Shown piece after piece: positions 25,542-30,052 of a stretch of DNA of 30,052 nt. The DNA comes from JBLHKS01 sp047620505 (GTDB taxonomy: Bacteria > Verrucomicrobiota > Verrucomicrobiia > Verrucomicrobiales > DEV007). The number at the start of each line of letters is the position of its first letter. The stretch's first letter is position 1. The stretch spans positions 1 to 30,052 of the forward strand of contig JBLHKS010000072.1 in NCBI GenBank assembly GCA_047620505.1. Reading direction: 5' to 3'. The translations under genes and the position numbers were made by a program. The notes under the pieces are model-generated. The model searched no databases. It saw only the letters and a list, made by a program, of their open reading frames with translations, and was not told the DNA's origin.

Positions 25542-27677
25542 ATGTCCAATCCATCTGCATTTGTTCATCTCGATCCCTTCGTCGCCGCTGCGGTTGGCGA
25601 GATGACGATTTGGGGTGAGAACGGATCGCATTTTCGAGATGTTTCCGCCGTTCATGGAGGGGCTTACGATGGCTTGAGCGCGGATATCGATGCTGTCCGG
25701 CTCGATCCGATGCACAACACTCGGGTCAGATTTTTAATCGGCTCGGCTGGCTCCGGCAAATCTCACCTCTTCTCACGACTCCGCCGGCGCACAGGCTCGG
25801 AAGCGGCCTTCACTTTCGTCGCGAATCCACCTACCCACGCTGAAGCGATCATCCCGACGATTCTCGAGCGCGTCATCCACGGCCTTCGCCGTCCAGTCAT
25901 TCGAAACGGCGAATCCCTGCCCTACTCGCAGCTGCGCGAGAGCATGTTTGCGCTGCTGCACGCCGAGGGCCTGCTCGAAGAAGATTCGCACGAAGCCCAC
26001 GATTACTGGGAGGCGCTCGACCTCGAGGAGAAGCGCGATTTCATGGCCGAGATCCTCGATTATCTCGTACGAAAACGGCAGTACGACGAGAGCCTCATCC
26101 AGGTTCTTCTTCACGTGTTAGACGACGAGTTGGAGCGAGTCGCGCTTCGCTGGCTGTCCGGTTCGTCCAATCTTTCCGACGCCGAACTCGAATCAATCGG
26201 GCAGCGCGAGCCACTCGATGAAGAAGGCGCTTACAAACTTCTCCAGCGACTCGGCTCAATCACCGCGCCGTCCAATCGGCCGATCATTCTCGTGCTCGAT
26301 CAACTCGACGAAATGGTCGAGCCGAGTCACATCGCGCAGTTTGAGCGACTCTTGACTGGCCTGACCGATGGAAGTCAGAACTGGCTCGTCATCATCAGTT
26401 TGATTCAGAATAAATTCGGTATCTGGCAGGAAAAACTCAGCGCCGCGACCAAGTCAAGGCTTGCGGCCCCCGGCCCCAACGAGGCCTTGCCGATCATCGA
26501 GTTGATGGCGGTGACCGATCCGGAGCAGAAGCGGGAAATCGTCCGCTCACGGCTGAACACGCCTGGATTGATGACGGCTCGGGCCGAGCAAGAAATTCAC
26601 GATCCGCTATTTCCGCTCGCTGCCGCTGACATCGACGAGTTAGCCGCTGGCGAGCCGGTTTATCCGCGCAAGCTCCTCCGCATGGCGCGCGAAATTTACC
26701 ACAAGCGCTGTGAATCCAGCGCAACCGGTGCGCGCCCGATTTCCGACCTGATTGAAGCGCTGTTTTTGGATGCCCGTGCGGAAATCTCCGAATTACCCGA
26801 GCCTAACACGTCTTTCCTTGCCGATCGAATTCGAGAGGCGATCGCTGCTGGCTGCAAGGCTCGAAAACTCGGGATTCCGGCAGTTCAAGATGGCCCACTT
26901 CAGCGAAGCGGCAAAGCCCGCGGCACGGACCGAATTTACGAACTCGACGATCAGAAACTCCGAATTCTCGGCCACGACCGACACGGCGGGCGCGCGTTTC
27001 CGGAGTTCATGAAACAGGCTGTCGAAGCCGACGCCGGGTCCCTGCTCGTCCGCGATGGACGCGTGCCAGTTCGGGGCAAAGCCGGCCAGGAATTGCTCGA
27101 AGAATACGAACTAACCGGCATTTTCCTCCACCTGACCGAAGGGGAAATTCGCGATCTCCACGCGCTTGGAAAAGTCATGGCTGACCTGCGTGAAGGAGCC
27201 CTGAGCGATCTCCAGAGCACTCCGCCGCCGACTGCGGACCTCGTGATCGAAGCTCTCGGCAAACTCGCCAAAGTCGCGAAGCACCGAGTCGTCACCCAGG
27301 CGCTGCGCGTTTTGCATCCCGGCCCGGTTCAGCCGCCACGCCCCGCTCTTTCGCCCATCATCGGAAGCAGAGCCGAGCGCCCAGCAGCTGCTGCGAATGG
27401 AGACTCGAAACTGCCGAGCGAAACGTCTCTTCCAATCGCCGTACCCGCGCCCGAGGGCCTTGTAGAAGCGGTTACCGAAGTTTTGCGCGCCGAACAATGG
27501 GTTTCACTTGAGCGCCTTCAGCATCGCCTCCAAAAAGACTCAGGACGGCCGGTTGCGCTCGCTCAGCTCCGAAATGTGCTCGATTCCCCTCCCCTTTCCG
27601 AGCATCTCAGCTGCTATCCGGACGATTTATCGCGAAAAACTGACGTGCATATCTTGATCTGGAACGAATCCGCATAA
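25542..27677 (+). CDS. P-loop NTPase with C-terminal winged helix, second gene of candidate system
   Basis: This is a 711-residue ATPase. A short N-terminal part leads to Walker A GSAGSGKS (67-74). Walker B is VLDQLDE (Asp253, Asp256-Glu257) within PIILVLDQLDEM. The strand WLVIISLIQNKFGIW follows where a sensor would be expected. The Walker spacing of about 180 residues, with a helical insertion holding EEDSHEAHDYWEALDLEEKRD-like acidic segments, resembles STAND/KAP or ORC-like NTPases rather than AAA+ proteases. After the motor come helical modules (about 330-420), a mixed region (470-600), a low-complexity linker with PAAAA (around 613), and a winged-helix-like end (about 635-709). It is probably a cytoplasmic DNA- or protein-sensing motor. 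I cannot assign a named family. It is flanked at 11 and 19 bases by its partners. Confidence 0.8.
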   Translation: MSNPSAFVHLDPFVAAAVGEMTIWGENGSHFRDVSAVHGGAYDGLSADIDAVRLDPMHNTRVRFLIGSAGSGKSHLFSRLRRRTGSEAAFTFVANPPTHAEAIIPTILERVIHGLRRPVIRNGESLPYSQLRESMFALLHAEGLLEEDSHEAHDYWEALDLEEKRDFMAEILDYLVRKRQYDESLIQVLLHVLDDELERVALRWLSGSSNLSDAELESIGQREPLDEEGAYKLLQRLGSITAPSNRPIILVLDQLDEMVEPSHIAQFERLLTGLTDGSQNWLVIISLIQNKFGIWQEKLSAATKSRLAAPGPNEALPIIELMAVTDPEQKREIVRSRLNTPGLMTARAEQEIHDPLFPLAAADIDELAAGEPVYPRKLLRMAREIYHKRCESSATGARPISDLIEALFLDARAEISELPEPNTSFLADRIREAIAAGCKARKLGIPAVQDGPLQRSGKARGTDRIYELDDQKLRILGHDRHGGRAFPEFMKQAVEADAGSLLVRDGRVPVRGKAGQELLEEYELTGIFLHLTEGEIRDLHALGKVMADLREGALSDLQSTPPPTADLVIEALGKLAKVAKHRVVTQALRVLHPGPVQPPRPALSPIIGSRAERPAAAANGDSKLPSETSLPIAVPAPEGLVEAVTEVLRAEQWVSLERLQHRLQKDSGRPVALAQLRNVLDSPPLSEHLSCYPDDLSRKTDVHILIWNESA

Positions 27678-27696
27678 AATCGCGGTTAAAGGATTT

Positions 27697-29508
27697 ATGC
27701 TGCTCAAACCAAAGTTGCGAGATATTGCGATCGACCCGGATCTCAGAACCCGGATCGAGGCCGATGTATTTGAAACGCTCTTCGCGCACGTCGACCGCTA
27801 TTTGAAGCCGGAAGAAGACGCGGTGCCCGTCATCAGCCTCGTTCAGGCGCGCGAAATTCTCGCGGCGTCGCTGCCGCTATTCCAAGAGTCGATCGCGGCC
27901 GCGTGCAAGCTGGACGAATCGCCGGAGATCCCCACGGTGGCTCCAGCGCGCGAAACGATTCAGCTTTTCAAAGACGGCGCTGCGGAAATGATCGGATATT
28001 TGCGCCGTGAAGGAGCTTCGCCGCTCCGCGCTGCCGTTGCGCGTCCGCCAGCTGGAGACGGAGGCGAATTCTGGAGCGAGCTGTTTCAAAACCGCCTTCG
28101 CTCAGTCGTCGAAGGCTCGGGTTATCTTCTCGATCGAGACAAACGCGAAACCTGTGATCTCGCGGTCGAATCGCTGAAAATCTGGCAGGAATCCGTCATC
28201 CAGCAGCTGCTGCCGCTCCGGGGGATCGAATGGAGCCCAACTCAGCTCTTTCTCGACACCGAAACTGAGCTGGACGGAGTGATCGATTGGGATGGCCGAA
28301 AACTTCGACTCCGCGGGCGGCCTGACGCGCTTCTTGTGAATCCCGGAGCCGATCCTCCAGAGGTCATCGACGTCAACTTCCTCCAGGCCGGGAAAACCGA
28401 ACTGCAAATCGCGAACCTGCTTTTCTACATCCGGCTCATCGCCGCAATTCGAGGCCCGGGAATCGAGGCGGGCAGGCTTCAGCTGATTGAGTTCGTGTCG
28501 GAGTCCGATTCGGCAGGCGGCTCCAGCTCGCCGATTCCTCCACGAATCGAACAGGCCTTCAACGGCTACATCGGAAACACCGCCGCTGTTCGTCGAATCA
28601 AAATCGAAGCAACGGTCGCGTTGAAATCTAACGACGGCGCGATGCCGGTAAATTTGCTGTTCAGCGGTCCGGGCGGGCTTGGGAAGACCGAGTTGGCACG
28701 TCGTGTCGCCGATGCGCTGGGCGATCTCCCGCTGATCGATCTTCCTGCCAGCCGAGTTAAGTCGATCGACGAATTGCTCGATGTTGTGAATCGCGAACTC
28801 GAATCGCGAGGCCAGATTCCGCAAGAAAACGGAACGGATTCGGGCCTACCGAGTTTTCTCTACCCTCCATTGGTGATCTTTCTTGATGAAGTTCATTTGT
28901 TAGGACAAAAGGCGGATAATTTCCTCAATTTGTTCGAGCCAAACGAAAAACGCGCCGTCGGAAAAGACCTGATCGGGGATTTTTCCGCCGCGACGATTCT
29001 GGCCGCGACGACCGACCGCGGAAAGCTGCCCGACCCGTTTCTGACCCGATTCCGCGCGATCGATCTGGTTTCCTACTCGCCTGACGAAGTCGCCCGAATC
29101 GTTAGGCCAATTTTCGGTGAGCAAGATCCAGGAACCGAATTTCTTGAGTCGCTCGCAACGATGAGCCGGCTCAATCCCCGCACCGCGAAGGAACATGCCG
29201 AGGAATTTCGAACTCATCACAGTTTCGACGAATCCGAATACCCCCTCACGATTGACGGCCTTGAAAAAGTCGCCAACGAAGCCTGGGGCGTGGATCAACT
29301 CGGCCTCGCCGGCAACGATCGGATGTACTTTCAGGCGTTAGGCGATGGCCCGAAAGGTTTTGGGGCTCTGACGACAATTCTACCGATCGGCAAAGAGGAA
29401 ATCCAGAATCAGATCGAGCCTTACCTCATTCAGCTAGGCTTGATTTGCCAGACCACCGTCGGCCGTCAGCTGACCGAGAAAGGCAGAGTTTATCTGCTTG
29501 GCAGCTGA
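27697..29508 (+). CDS. Degenerate PD-(D/E)XK (RecB/Cas4-like) domain fused to RuvB-like AAA+ motor
   Basis: This is a 603-residue fusion. Residues about 135-255 show a RecB/Cas4-like nuclease layout: GRPDALLV (Asp210), then EVIDVNF (Asp225, Asn227), then QIANLLFY (Gln237, Tyr244). The Lys expected after Asp-x is Asn227, so catalysis is doubtful. Residues about 285-600 form a RuvB-like motor. Walker A is GPGGLGKT (324-331), Walker B is VIFLDE (393-398), and sensor 1 is AATTDRG (436-442). LTRF holds a candidate arginine finger, Arg451, and LNPRTA a sensor-2 Arg495. A RuvB-type C-terminal winged helix follows (about 530-600), seen in NDRMYF, IEPYLIQLGL, TTVGRQLTEKG. RuvB itself is about 340 residues and has no nuclease domain. 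AAAGGA precedes the ATG at good spacing. It is the last gene of the unit and convergent with lpxA. Confidence 0.85.
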   Translation: MLLKPKLRDIAIDPDLRTRIEADVFETLFAHVDRYLKPEEDAVPVISLVQAREILAASLPLFQESIAAACKLDESPEIPTVAPARETIQLFKDGAAEMIGYLRREGASPLRAAVARPPAGDGGEFWSELFQNRLRSVVEGSGYLLDRDKRETCDLAVESLKIWQESVIQQLLPLRGIEWSPTQLFLDTETELDGVIDWDGRKLRLRGRPDALLVNPGADPPEVIDVNFLQAGKTELQIANLLFYIRLIAAIRGPGIEAGRLQLIEFVSESDSAGGSSSPIPPRIEQAFNGYIGNTAAVRRIKIEATVALKSNDGAMPVNLLFSGPGGLGKTELARRVADALGDLPLIDLPASRVKSIDELLDVVNRELESRGQIPQENGTDSGLPSFLYPPLVIFLDEVHLLGQKADNFLNLFEPNEKRAVGKDLIGDFSAATILAATTDRGKLPDPFLTRFRAIDLVSYSPDEVARIVRPIFGEQDPGTEFLESLATMSRLNPRTAKEHAEEFRTHHSFDESEYPLTIDGLEKVANEAWGVDQLGLAGNDRMYFQALGDGPKGFGALTTILPIGKEEIQNQIEPYLIQLGLICQTTVGRQLTEKGRVYLLGS

Positions 29509-29566
29509 GCGTAGCGCGAATCGGTAAAATAAAATCCGCCGAGGGAGCCGAGAGCGTCGAGCGAAT

Positions 29567-30052
29567 CTAACGAATAATCCCACGCTCGCTCGCGCGGATA
29601 AAATCGAGCAAGTCGGTAAGAACGCCGCCCTCGTCTTCGAGATTTTCGATCTCAATCAGAGCCTGCTTCACGTTCAAATTCTTCCGATAAAGCAGTCGCT
29701 GAGATTCACGCAGCACTCGAATCGACCCCTCAGAGAATCCGCGCCGCTCCAGCCCGATTTTGTTCACGCTTCGAACCTCAGCTGGGTTTCCGTCGACGAT
29801 CATGAACGGCGGAACGTCCTGAACGATTTTCGTGCAGCCACCCGTCAGCGCGTGCTTGCCGATTCTGCAAAATTGATGAATCCCGGTCATTCCGCCGAGA
29901 ATCGCGTGATCCTCGACAATCACATGCCCACCAAGAGTGCCGTTGTTCGACGAGATGATGTGATTCCCAACTTTGCAGTCATGCGCAACGTGGCTGTAGG
30001 CGAGAAACTTGTTGTCGTTGCCGATGATCGTTTTGTCGGCCGCGTCGGTGCT
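29567..30052 (-). CDS. lpxA: LpxA, UDP-N-acetylglucosamine acyltransferase (partial)
   Basis: This is the 3' part of lpxA, running off the right edge of the window. LpxA transfers a 3-hydroxyacyl chain from acyl carrier protein to UDP-GlcNAc, the first step of lipid A synthesis in the cytoplasm. The frame stays open to base 30052, giving 161 codons. The visible part aligns with the second half of E. coli LpxA. It includes the catalytic His in VAHDCKVG (His125 in E. coli), the left-handed helix rungs IISSNNGTLGGHVIVEDHAILGG-type, GIHQFCRIG, PPFMIVDGNPAEV, and the C-terminal helices GLERRGFSEGSIRVLRE to FIRASERGIIR. About the first 100 residues are outside the window. The GTG at 29923 is not the real start. 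It ends in TAG, 58 bases from the convergent RuvB-like gene; no clear terminator is seen between them. Confidence 0.97.
   Translation of the reverse strand, partial: STDAADKTIIGNDNKFLAYSHVAHDCKVGNHIISSNNGTLGGHVIVEDHAILGGMTGIHQFCRIGKHALTGGCTKIVQDVPPFMIVDGNPAEVRSVNKIGLERRGFSEGSIRVLRESQRLLYRKNLNVKQALIEIENLEDEGGVLTDLLDFIRASERGIIR

Larger units (their letters stand above)
362..28212. repeat. Highly iterated palindrome CAGCAGCTGCTG (dispersed, not contiguous)
   Basis: Exact 12-base copies start at 1832, 4111, 5010, 5859, 7678, 8794, 10926, 12360, 14333, 18297, 19096, 25468, 27382 and 28201. The inner core AGCAGCTGCT occurs additionally at 362, 3120, 15902 and 19669. Rearranged forms CAGCTGCTGCTG or its complement are at 11242, 22777 and 23061. 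GGCAGCTGCTGG is at 14946 and a one-mismatch copy at 24150. All but 22777 are in genes. Eleven core copies read Gln/Glu-Gln-Leu-Leu and seven read x-Ala-Ala-Ala; the Ser-Ser-Cys frame is not used. The listed coordinates span the first to last core copy only. Confidence 0.9.

Noticed and set aside
29509..29566. Bidirectional terminator between the RuvB-like gene and lpxA
   Set aside because: The 58-base gap has an AT-rich patch (AAAATAAAAT) but no clear stem adjacent to it.
1..30052. Frequent GTTAG/CTAAC pentamers, including many Leu codons TTA/CTA in that context
   Set aside because: By eye about 45 occurrences were counted, close to what base composition predicts for a pentamer on both strands, so no enrichment is claimed.
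1..30052. CRISPR array, tRNA or rRNA genes
   Set aside because: No regularly spaced direct repeats with unique spacers and no cloverleaf or rRNA-like segments were noticed on reading both strands; a dedicated scan was not possible.

Overview
This window is a chromosomal stretch from a member of the Planctomycetes-Verrucomicrobia-Chlamydiae group, most likely Verrucomicrobiota. The evidence is three cytochrome/DUF1549/DUF1553 proteins with two DUF1501 partners, a small protein of the Planctomycete/Verrucomicrobia-restricted Minf_1886 type, a MoxR/DUF58/Bat-like cluster, and lpxA at the right edge, which implies a lipid A-containing outer membrane. Coding density is high and most genes abut or overlap. 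I see no rRNA, tRNA or CRISPR array.

Layout. (1) 1-3751, + strand: the 3' part of an unrecognised gene, the Minf_1886-family gene, and a two-domain M16 zinc peptidase. (2) 3752-4070: intergenic, with hairpins and a probable dispersed repeat. (3) 4071-16073, + strand: a tightly coupled run of PSCyt1-DUF1549-DUF1553 protein, DUF1501, a second and third PSCyt1-DUF1549-DUF1553 protein, a second DUF1501, and a membrane-anchored rhodanese. (4) 16085-22691, - strand: MoxR AAA+ ATPase, a four-helix-bundle gene that looks inserted, DUF58, a BatA-like vWA membrane protein and a second vWA membrane protein. (5) 23054-23514, + strand: a YoeB-type toxin with an atypical antitoxin. (6) 23562-24533: a D-2-hydroxyacid dehydrogenase. 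(7) 24652-29508, + strand: a compact three-gene unit made of a multi-winged-helix protein, a P-loop NTPase with a C-terminal winged helix, and a fusion of a degenerate RecB/Cas4-like PD-(D/E)XK domain with a complete RuvB-like AAA+ motor. (8) 29567-30052, - strand: the 3' part of lpxA.

Most notable signals. The palindrome CAGCAGCTGCTG is repeated throughout the window: 14 exact copies, 18 copies of the 10-base core, and several variants. It lies almost always inside genes and reads as Gln-Gln-Leu-Leu or as an Ala run. This looks like a genome-wide highly iterated palindrome comparable in style to cyanobacterial HIP1. The three-gene RuvB/PD-(D/E)XK unit is the best candidate for an undescribed DNA-processing or conflict system. 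Smaller points are a four-helix-bundle cassette bounded by octameric inverted repeats exactly between two operon genes, a perfect 24-bp inverted repeat embedded in frame in the signal region of a DUF1501 gene, and a YoeB homologue with Lys in place of catalytic Glu46.
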